Shown: piece after piece, positions 27,842 through 36,221 of the stretch | Layout of the letters: each line of letters starts with the position of its first letter | Position numbering within the stretch: position 1 is the stretch's first letter | Source of the DNA: Flavobacteriales bacterium | GTDB lineage: Bacteria > Bacteroidota > Bacteroidia > Flavobacteriales > BACL11 | Length of the DNA stretch: 48,083 bases | Direction: 5' to 3' | Assembly (NCBI GenBank): GCA_028122735.1 | Contig: JAOHSR010000007.1 | Span: forward strand, 1-48,083 | Made by a program: the position numbers and the translations under genes | Notes under the pieces: generated by a model | Told to the model about the DNA's origin: nothing | Seen by the model: the letters and a program-made list of their open reading frames with translations, nothing else | Databases searched by the model: none

Positions 27842-28930
27842 AGATTTATTTAATAGTGGGTGAAAGATCTGGAGATCAGCATGCTGCTAAAATTGTAGAA
27901 GAATTAAAAAAAGGATAAAAACGTAATAATTCGTGGATGGGGAGGAGATGATTTAAAATCTCAAGGCATGCATATTGATATGCACATTGATGAAGTAAGT
28001 TATATGGGGTTTTGGGAAGTCTTTAAAAATCTTAAGAAAATTTATAATTTAATAAAGGAATGTAAAAAAGATATTTTAAATTTTTCTCCTGATCTTATAC
28101 TACTAGTTGATTATCCAGGATTTAATTTAAGGATTGCTGAATTTGCTCACAAAAATAAAATTTCAACTTACTATTATATTTCCCCTAAGATTTGGGCTTG
28201 GAAAAAAAGCAGAATTAATAAAATCAGAAAATATGTTAATCGCATGTTTGTGATTTTTCCATTTGAAAAGGAATATTACAAAGATTTTAATTTTAAAGTA
28301 GAATATTTTGGTAATCCTGTATTTGAGAATATTGATGGTAAGATATTTAGTTTTGATTATAGAAAAAAACCTGTTATTTCTTTGTTTCCAGGAAGTAGGA
28401 AGCAAGAAGTTTCATTAGTGCTTCCTGTAATGTTGGAGATTGTTAAATTTTTCCCCAGTTATAATTTTGTAATTTCTGCTACTAATAGTTTCAATATTGA
28501 TTTTTACAACAAATTCATTAATGGATATAAAAATGTTGATGTAATTTACGATAAATCTCTTGAAATTTTATCTATTTCTAAAGCAGCATTAGTGACTTCA
28601 GGAACTGCAACATTAGAAACTGCTTTAATGAATGTGCCACAAATAGTTTGTTATAAAACTTCTAATCTTTCTTACTTAATTGCAAAATATTTAGTGCAAA
28701 TTAAATATATAAGTCTTGTAAATATCTTATTGGGTAAAGAATCAGTAGTTGAATTAATACAGTCTAAATTAACAGTAGAAAATTTAAGAAAAAATTTAGC
28801 TCATATTATAAAAGAAGAAAACATAAAAGAAATTCAATATGACTATAAAACACTAAAAAGTATCTTAAGTACTAGACAGAAAGTGTCTAAAGCAATTGCT
28901 AAAGAAATTTTAAGTGTTAAGAATACATAA
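27838..28930 (+). CDS. lpxB: Lipid-A-disaccharide synthase, frame disrupted at A7 run 27906-27912
   Basis: Zero frame from ATG 27838: MKIYLIVGERSGDQHAAKIVEELKKG*. Downstream frame continues DKNVIIRGWGGDDLKSQGMHIDMHIDEVSYMGFWEVFKNL...LLVDYPGFNLRIAEFAHK...YYISPKIWAWKKSRINKIRKYV...FPGSRKQEV...TSGTATLETAL. Removing one A joins them. Confidence 0.9.
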
Positions 28931-30614
28931 CTTTATTTGTAATTTCTATAATATCTTCTTCAAACTTTAAAGCTTCATTCAAAATTTTATCTCCATTATT
29001 TTCAATTTTATTTATGAATGCCTTATCATCATAGTCTAAACAATTAATTTTTACATTTAAAAATGCTCCTCTAATTGCTGATCTTGTACAAAATGCTGCA
29101 ACGCATGCGTCTGTTATTGAATTTGGATTACCTATTTCTGCCATTTTCTTTATTACATCCATTAATAATAATCCAGTTTCCATAACTTTAAATGGAGTTA
29201 ATATTGCATTTTTTGTTGCTTTCTGAATAGCAATGTTTCTTTTATTAATATCTTCTTGATTTTCTTTTGGAAGTTTAAAAGATTCCATTATCTGATTAAA
29301 TGCATTAGTATCTTCATCAACTAAAAATAGTAGTTGTTTTTGAAACTCAAATCCTTTTTCAGCCCATTGTGAAAATTCTTCCCATCTATCATCCCAGCCT
29401 CGTTTATTTGCAGAAAGATTAGCAACCATAGTTGCTAATGCTGCCCCCATAGCACCACAATAAGCTGAAATTGAGCCACCACCAGGGGCTGGAGATTCGC
29501 TAGCTGTTTCATAGCAGAAATCTTTTAATGATAAATCTATTAGTTTGTCATTGGCTTGATCATCTATCATAAATTCAATAATTCTCTCCTCCATCTTAAA
29601 TGGAGATAATTCATTTAGTCCTAAAGATTTTATAGCAATATTTATAATTTCTTTTTCATCAATTCCTATTGATCTATTTTGTTTAAGTAAAAAAAACTTA
29701 CCCGCATCAACAAGTACTTTTTTAGGAACTAGTCCAATAAGTTCAGATCCAGTTACTCTTAATCCTCTTAAGTTTGCTCTTTCACAAGTTTTGTCAAAAA
29801 CTTCATGAAGTGGAGAGGTTTTTATATCTGTTAAATTATAAGAGATTTGTGCAACTCCATATTCTTTAATATACCAACCAATTCCTTTTACAGATTTAAA
29901 TAATCCAGGGGTTCTTAATGGATTTCCTTTTTTGTCATTTATAATTTTACCAGATATTTTATTTCCTTCTCTTTTAATTCTACCGGCTTCTCTTATATCA
30001 AATGCAACAGAATTGGCTTTTCTTGTTGAAGTAGTATTAAGATTAATATTATATGCGACAAGAAAATCTCTTGCCGAAATTGCAGTTGCACCAGATTTTT
30101 TTATTGACTCTGTAAATTTTGAAGGACCAAAATCTGGTTTCCATTTTTTATCAGCTATTTTTTCCCCTAATCCTTCATATTCACCAGATCTGCAGTTAGC
30201 TAGATTTTTTCTTTCTTCAGAAAAAGCTGCATCTTCATAACAGTAAATAGGTATGTTTAATTCATTTCCAACTTTTTCAGCTAAAACGTGAGCCCATTTG
30301 ACTACTTCTTCCATAGATATATTTGATATTGGAACTAATGGGCATACATCGGTAGCACCCATTCTTGGGTGTTCTCCTCTATGCTCACTCATATCTATTA
30401 AATTTTGTGCTTTTTTTATTAAAAGAAATGCAGCTTCTACTACTTCTTTTGGCTCACCTACAAATGTTATTACAGTTCTATTTGTCGCTTTTCCTGGATC
30501 AACATTAAGTAGCTTTACTCCTTTTATTGTTTCAACAATATTTGCTATTTCATTTATTTTTTTTAAATCTACTCCCTCTGAAATATTTGGGACACATTCT
30601 ATTAACTGTTTCAT
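28917..30614 (-). CDS. ftcD: Bifunctional glutamate formimidoyltransferase / formimidoyltetrahydrofolate cyclodeaminase
   Basis: MKQLIECVPNISEGVDLKKINEIANIV, MSEHRGEHPRMGATDVCPLVPI, then cyclodeaminase ASESPAPGGGSISAYCGAMGAALATMVANLS. The ORF track starts at 30659; internal ATG at 30614 preferred. Confidence 0.94.
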   Translation of the reverse strand: MKQLIECVPNISEGVDLKKINEIANIVETIKGVKLLNVDPGKATNRTVITFVGEPKEVVEAAFLLIKKAQNLIDMSEHRGEHPRMGATDVCPLVPISNISMEEVVKWAHVLAEKVGNELNIPIYCYEDAAFSEERKNLANCRSGEYEGLGEKIADKKWKPDFGPSKFTESIKKSGATAISARDFLVAYNINLNTTSTRKANSVAFDIREAGRIKREGNKISGKIINDKKGNPLRTPGLFKSVKGIGWYIKEYGVAQISYNLTDIKTSPLHEVFDKTCERANLRGLRVTGSELIGLVPKKVLVDAGKFFLLKQNRSIGIDEKEIINIAIKSLGLNELSPFKMEERIIEFMIDDQANDKLIDLSLKDFCYETASESPAPGGGSISAYCGAMGAALATMVANLSANKRGWDDRWEEFSQWAEKGFEFQKQLLFLVDEDTNAFNQIMESFKLPKENQEDINKRNIAIQKATKNAILTPFKVMETGLLLMDVIKKMAEIGNPNSITDACVAAFCTRSAIRGAFLNVKINCLDYDDKAFINKIENNGDKILNEALKFEEDIIEITNKVMYS

Positions 30615-30683
30615 TTCTTTTAATTTGTTTAACAAAGATAATATTCTATTTATTATCAATCGAAATAATCTATTTTTGTATAA

Positions 30684-31317
30684 ATGAAAAATGACAATAA
30701 TATTGATCTTAAAAATGGGATTGTTTTACCTGTTATGGAATCATTTTTGACAATTCAAGGTGAGGGTTATTTTTCTGGAAAAACTTCATATTTTTTAAGA
30801 ATTGGCGGATGTGACGTTGGATGTCACTGGTGTGATGTTAAAGAAAGTTGGAACCCTAATCTTCATCCACTAATAAAAGTTGATACTATTATTTCATCAA
30901 TTCTAGAAACTAATGTTAAAACTGTTGTTGTTACTGGAGGAGAGCCTTTGATGTGGAATATGGAATATTTAACAAGCCAATTAGTTAAAAATAACATTCA
31001 AGTTCATCTTGAAACATCTGGTGCATATCCCTTGTCAGGTACATTTAACTGGATTTGTTTATCTCCAAAAAAAAACAATGAAACCATTGAACAGTATTTA
31101 TAGTCTAACTAGTGAATTAAAAATTATTATTTCAAATAAAAATGATTTTAAATGGGCTATGAAATATAAGGAAAATGTTAATTCAAAATGTAAATTATAT
31201 CTTCAACCTGAGTGGAGTAAAAAAGATTCTATTTTACCAATAATTATTGATTTTGTGACCAAAAATCCACAGTGGACCATATCTCTTCAAGCTCATAAAT
31301 ATATGAATATACCATAA
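30684..31317 (+). CDS. queE: 7-carboxy-7-deazaguanine synthase, frame disrupted at A9 run 31067-31075
   Basis: First part: FLTIQGEGYFSGKTSYFLRIGGCDVGCHWCDVKESWN...VVVTGGEPLMW...WICLSPKK. After loss of one A: TMKPLNSIYSLTSELKIIISNKNDFKWA...CKLYLQPEWSKKDS...PQWTISLQAHKYMNIP. Confidence 0.9.
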
Positions 31318-32951
31318 TGAGATTATTTATAATAATATTTCTATCTCTTCTTTGTAGTGCTTTATATTGTCAAAAAAAAGATTTCAAATCTTATGATAAA
31401 GCATTTAAATATTATAAGAATAACAATTTTGATAAATCAAAAGATATTTTAATTAAAATAATAGAAAATAATAATAATTGGGAGAAGCCTTATTTGTTAC
31501 TTTCAAATATTTATTTTATTGAGGATGATGTTTTTAAATCCTCAGAATTATTACTCGAAGTTTATGATGTCAATAATATTGATGATCAAAAAGGTATAGA
31601 AAAAGTAGCAAATAACTTTTACAAGAAAGGTTTTTATTCTGAAGCTCTTTACTATTATAATGCTGTCTGCAAGCTAGATTCTTCTTTTTGTAATAATAAA
31701 GTTAGACGTTCAATTAAGAGTTGTAAATTTTCTATAAACTCAATTAATAATCCTGTTGTTTTTAATCCTGTAAATATTGGAGGTAATATAAATTCTAATA
31801 TGTCAGAAATTGGACCTGCAATTAGTTCTGATGATAATAAGCTTGTTTTTACACGCAGGGTAGAGGATAGAGATTCTGAGCCCCAAGAAGATTTTTATTA
31901 TTCAAATAAAGTTGAGGGAGAATGGCAAAAGGCACTTCCATTCCCTCCTTCACTAAATACTTCTGGTAATGAAGGTGCATTATCATTTTCTAGTGACCAA
32001 AGCTTATTGATATATACCGCTTGCAACAGAAGTGATGGTTTTGGAAGTTGTGATCTCTATTATGGATATAATGATATTGATAATTTAAACTTTGTGAATT
32101 TAGGAGAAGATATTAATTCTAAATATTGGGATTCTCAAGCTTGTTTTTCATCTGATAGAAATTACATTTATTTTGTTAGTAATCGACCTGGCGGTTATGG
32201 AGGTACTGATATTTGGATTTCTGAAATTAAAAAAGATGGTTTTTCTAATCCAGTTAATGCTGGACCAGAAATTAACACCAAATTAGACGAAATGTCTCCA
32301 TACATTCATCCAGATAATTTAAACTTATACTTTGCTTCAAATGGCCATATTGGTCTTGGTGACTATGATTTATTTATTTCAAAAAGAAACGATATAAATG
32401 ATATCTGGCGAACTCCTATAAATTTAGGTTATCCAATTAATAATCATTTAAATCAAAACTCATTAGTTGTTTCTTCTAATGGTGTTACTGCATATTATGC
32501 TTCCACAAATGATGGATATGGTTTAGATGATATTTTTTATTTTGATTTACCTGAATTATTCAAATCCAACAAGTTAAATCAAATTGAACTTGAAATCATA
32601 CAGTCTAAAGCAGGAGAGGAGATAGTATTTCAAAATGTACTCTTTTCTACCAATTCTTATAATTTAATAAGTGATTCTTTATATGAGCTCAATCTATTAG
32701 CTGATTATATTATTAAGTATAATATTAATATTCTCATTGAAGGTCATACTGACTCAATTGGTAATTCTAATTCTAACCTTATATTATCAAAAAATAGAGC
32801 ACAAACAGTTTATAATTATTTAATATCTAAATCCGTCAAAAATGATCAGATTTCTTTTAAAGGATTCGGAGATAAAATGCCTATTTCTACAAACAATACT
32901 GAATTAGGACGTTCTCTTAACAGAAGAACTTCTTTTAGAGTTGTTGATTAA
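31317..32951 (+). CDS. TPR / PD40 beta-propeller / OmpA C-terminal-domain envelope protein (PorE-like architecture)
   Basis: SDDNKLVFTRRVEDRDSEPQEDFYYS, DRNYIYFVSNRPGGYGGTDIWISE, ILIEGHTDSIGNSNSNLILSKNRAQTVYNYLISK...GFGDKMPI...NRRTSFRV. Confidence 0.9.
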   Translation: MRLFIIIFLSLLCSALYCQKKDFKSYDKAFKYYKNNNFDKSKDILIKIIENNNNWEKPYLLLSNIYFIEDDVFKSSELLLEVYDVNNIDDQKGIEKVANNFYKKGFYSEALYYYNAVCKLDSSFCNNKVRRSIKSCKFSINSINNPVVFNPVNIGGNINSNMSEIGPAISSDDNKLVFTRRVEDRDSEPQEDFYYSNKVEGEWQKALPFPPSLNTSGNEGALSFSSDQSLLIYTACNRSDGFGSCDLYYGYNDIDNLNFVNLGEDINSKYWDSQACFSSDRNYIYFVSNRPGGYGGTDIWISEIKKDGFSNPVNAGPEINTKLDEMSPYIHPDNLNLYFASNGHIGLGDYDLFISKRNDINDIWRTPINLGYPINNHLNQNSLVVSSNGVTAYYASTNDGYGLDDIFYFDLPELFKSNKLNQIELEIIQSKAGEEIVFQNVLFSTNSYNLISDSLYELNLLADYIIKYNINILIEGHTDSIGNSNSNLILSKNRAQTVYNYLISKSVKNDQISFKGFGDKMPISTNNTELGRSLNRRTSFRVVD

Positions 32952-34431
32952 ATGTTTTTTGTCTTTCAGGTTTTTCTTTTATTTTCCAATTGAAACCTTT
33001 TAGGTATTTCTTTTCTTCAATTATATCTTTTAATGGTGTTGTAATAGAATATGGTGATTTTTTGTAGTTGATGTTATTTATTTTATTTTCTTTAAAAGAA
33101 AGATAAATGTTAGATGACTCAAGATAATTCATTCCAATAATTTCTTTATTTTCTTCAATAAAATATATGCTTTGTCCATTACCCAAAACATTTATATTTT
33201 TTAGTTTGTTATTAAAGAAATCTCCCTCCATATATTTTCCTTTTATTTGGTTAAATAGAGTGAAGTCTTGTTCAGAAATGATAATGGGGTTTGAAATTAA
33301 AAATAATTTGTTTATTCTCTTGTTATAGTAATTTATGCTCATGCTGTCAGAAGATATTTGATATTCATCAAGCCATAACATTGGATTCTTATACAAATGT
33401 ATTAATGAATCTGATGTTGAAAATGTAAGAGAATCACACTTCCCTTTAATATCATTATTTAAAATTTTAACATTATGAAAAGCATAAAGAATTTTTTTAC
33501 TTGAAATATCTTGATTATGAAATTCATCTGCTTTTATAAATACTGTATCTTCATCTGACACTAAATTTAGTAATGGGCTTTTATTAAAAATCATTTTCTT
33601 CTGATTTTCAATATATAAAGCATTATTACTTTCAATAAAAAAATTATTTATAGAGTCTTCTAAAACAACATTATTTTTTGCTCTTAAATTATTATTATTT
33701 TTATTAAAAAATATACTATCTGCAAATAAGATATATTTCTCTGTTTTTAGAGATGCTTTTTTAAAGAATTCAGCTTTATTTTCTTTTTCAAACAAATTTG
33801 CTTCTTCACAAAAAACTACTTTATTATCAAATAATATCTCTGATGGTCCTTTTAATGTAGTTAGTTGATTTTTTTCATCAATTATTAAATGATTAGTTAT
33901 TATTTGGTAGTTATTATTATAATAATTTACTGAGTCATTAAATTGATACGTTTTAATGTCGATGTTATAAATGCCTTTTTTTGCTGATATTTTTTGATTT
34001 CCTTTAGATATTTCGCTTAATGAATTAAAACTTATTTTATTTTTTTGAATATTGTAAGTTAATCTGTTGGAATTTAAAATATTTTCTTTATTTATTAAAA
34101 TAACATTTTTTGAAATTATTGCAATTTTATTTTCTCCGTCATAATTTAGTATGTCTCCATTAATATTTATACAGTCACCCTTTTTAACTTTTACATTTAC
34201 ATAGGCAGTAATCTTCTCTTTTTCTGAAAAATAATGAGCAGAATCACAAAACATATCTGTTTGATTATGTCTTATATTAACATTGCCAATTAAACGCCAA
34301 TAATCAGGGTGTAATTTATTATTTACGTAAGTAAAATCAGCATTTATTATTTCTATTTTCTTTTGATTTTTTTGAGCAAAAGAACTAGTACTTATAAGAA
34401 GAAAATAAATTATAAGATTTAAGTATCTCAA
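32935..34431 (-). CDS. OstA/LptA-like organic solvent tolerance protein (LPS transport)
   Basis: KKIEIINADFTYVNNKLHPDYWRLIGNVNIRHNQTDMFCDSAHYFSEKEKITAYVNVKVKKGDCININGDILNYDG. Confidence 0.85.
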   Translation of the reverse strand: MRYLNLIIYFLLISTSSFAQKNQKKIEIINADFTYVNNKLHPDYWRLIGNVNIRHNQTDMFCDSAHYFSEKEKITAYVNVKVKKGDCININGDILNYDGENKIAIISKNVILINKENILNSNRLTYNIQKNKISFNSLSEISKGNQKISAKKGIYNIDIKTYQFNDSVNYYNNNYQIITNHLIIDEKNQLTTLKGPSEILFDNKVVFCEEANLFEKENKAEFFKKASLKTEKYILFADSIFFNKNNNNLRAKNNVVLEDSINNFFIESNNALYIENQKKMIFNKSPLLNLVSDEDTVFIKADEFHNQDISSKKILYAFHNVKILNNDIKGKCDSLTFSTSDSLIHLYKNPMLWLDEYQISSDSMSINYYNKRINKLFLISNPIIISEQDFTLFNQIKGKYMEGDFFNNKLKNINVLGNGQSIYFIEENKEIIGMNYLESSNIYLSFKENKINNINYKKSPYSITTPLKDIIEEKKYLKGFNWKIKEKPERQKTFNQQL

Positions 34432-34433
34432 GT

Positions 34434-35696
34434 TTATCTGAAAAATGTTTGTTTTCGATCTGGTCCTACAGAAATGATTTTTATGGGTACATTAAGATGA
34501 TCTTCTAGATATTTAATATAATTATGTACTTGATCTGGGGCTTCATCAAGATTATTAATCTTCATGATATCTTTTTCCCAGCCTTCTATTTCATCATAAA
34601 CAGGAATTAAACTTTCATTATCTTCAAATGGTAAATAATCAATCTTTTCATTATTAGAATTTAAATAATGAGTGCAAACTTTTATTTTATTTATTCCAGA
34701 AAGCACATCAGATTTCATCATCATTAATTGGGTAACACCATTAATGTTTATTGCATATTTTAGTGCAGGTAAATCAATCCATCCACATCTTCTTGCTCTT
34801 CCAGTAGTAGCACCAAATTCATTCCCGACTTTTCCAAGATGTTCTCCAATTTCATCATTTAGTTCAGTCGGGAAAGGTCCGCTTCCAACTCTAGTACAGT
34901 ATGCTTTGAATATGCCAAAAACATCAGTTATCTGATTAGGAGCTACACCCAAACCAGTGCATGCTCCAGCAGTAATGGTATTTGATGAAGTTACAAATGG
35001 GTATGAGCCAAAGTCAATATCTAATAATGTCCCTTGAGCACCTTCAGCTAGTACTTTTTTTCCACTTTTTAAGGCTTTATGAATATAATGTTCACTGTCA
35101 ATATGACTGAAACTTTTTAAGGTGTTTAAACTTTTAAACCATTTTGACTCTAATTCTTCTAAATTATATTCAAAATCATAAAACTTTAAAAGTTCAATAT
35201 GTTTATTTTTAAGTTTTTTATATTTTTCATTAAAATTACTAGAGTTAACATCCCCAACTCTTAATCCATTTCTTCCAGTCTTGTCCATATATGTAGGGCC
35301 AATTCCTTTTAGAGTCGACCCTATCTTATTCTTTCCTTTTGCTTTCTCAGATGCTGCGTCTAACAGTTTATGAGTAGGTAAAATAAGGTGAGCTTTTTTC
35401 GAAATTAATAGTTCAGATATTTCAACATTTAATTTGTTTATTGATTTGATTTCGTTTTCAAAAATTACTGGGTCAATAACAACACCATTTCCAATAAGAT
35501 TTATTATGCCTTTATGAAAGATACCTGAAGGAATAGTATGTAAAACATGCTTAATACCATCAAATTCGAGAGTGTGTCCAGCATTTGGACCACCTTGAAA
35601 TCGGGCAATAATATCGTAGTTAGTAGTTAAAACATCAACAATTTTTCCTTTACCTTCATCTCCCCATTGAAGACCTAGCAATACATCAACTTTCAT
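34434..35696 (-). CDS. purA: Adenylosuccinate synthetase
   Basis: VLLGLQWGDEGKGKIVDVLT, ARFQGGPNAGHTLEFDG, GIGPTYMDKTGRNGLRVGD, FGATTGRARRCGWIDLPALKYA. Confidence 0.98.
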   Translation of the reverse strand: MKVDVLLGLQWGDEGKGKIVDVLTTNYDIIARFQGGPNAGHTLEFDGIKHVLHTIPSGIFHKGIINLIGNGVVIDPVIFENEIKSINKLNVEISELLISKKAHLILPTHKLLDAASEKAKGKNKIGSTLKGIGPTYMDKTGRNGLRVGDVNSSNFNEKYKKLKNKHIELLKFYDFEYNLEELESKWFKSLNTLKSFSHIDSEHYIHKALKSGKKVLAEGAQGTLLDIDFGSYPFVTSSNTITAGACTGLGVAPNQITDVFGIFKAYCTRVGSGPFPTELNDEIGEHLGKVGNEFGATTGRARRCGWIDLPALKYAININGVTQLMMMKSDVLSGINKIKVCTHYLNSNNEKIDYLPFEDNESLIPVYDEIEGWEKDIMKINNLDEAPDQVHNYIKYLEDHLNVPIKIISVGPDRKQTFFR

Positions 35697-36161
35697 CTAA
35701 TTATTTTTAATACAATTATTTTCATCAATACATCTTCCATATAAATTTAGGGAATGCCTTGAGATTTTAAATTTCATATTCTCTTCTATAAAACTCATTA
35801 TTCCTTGAAGTCTTGGGTCGCAAAATTCAATAACCTTATCACAATTTGTACAAATTAAGTGGTCATGTTGCTTATTTGAATAAGACTTTTCAAATTGTGC
35901 ATGTGATTTTCCAAATTGATGTTTTCTAACAAGATTAGAATCTAGAAGGAGCTCCATTGTATTATAAAGAGTAGCTCTACTTACTCTATATTTCTTGTTT
36001 TTCATTTTGATATACAAAGTTTCAATGTCAAAATGATTATCGTGCTCATAAATTTCATTTAGAATAGCATATCTCTCGGGAGTTTTACGTTGATTGTTTT
36101 TTACTAAGTAATCAGTAAAAACTTTAGTAACCTCATTTATTGTTTTGTGTTGTTGAGTCAT
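35697..36161 (-). CDS. Fur-family transcriptional regulator
   Basis: [61 protein letters not shown]...[15 protein letters not shown]. Confidence 0.93.
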   Translation of the reverse strand: MTQQHKTINEVTKVFTDYLVKNNQRKTPERYAILNEIYEHDNHFDIETLYIKMKNKKYRVSRATLYNTMELLLDSNLVRKHQFGKSHAQFEKSYSNKQHDHLICTNCDKVIEFCDPRLQGIMSFIEENMKFKISRHSLNLYGRCIDENNCIKNN

Positions 36162-36221
36162 ATTTTTTACAAAAAATAAAAATAATTAAAAACATTATTT
36201 TTATGACAGATTTTTAAATAT

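Noticed and set aside
27914-27930. Programmed -1 ribosomal frameshift at the lpxB A-run
   Set aside because: The -1 frame reads AGG ATA AAA ACG TAA and stops, so a -1 shift cannot produce LpxB; only a +1 shift or loss of one A can.
27968-28930. lpxB starting at ATG 27968
   Set aside because: Would lack the conserved N-terminal GERSGDQHAAKIVEEL, which is present just upstream in another frame and coupled by ATGA to the preceding gene.
29932-30687. Plus-strand ORFs of 102 and 129 aa opposite ftcD
   Set aside because: Antisense to well-conserved ftcD sequence; typical shadow ORFs.
31009-31317. Separate 102-aa gene after queE
   Set aside because: Its sequence from SELKIIIS onward is the QueE C-terminus; the apparent start is an artefact of the frame disruption.
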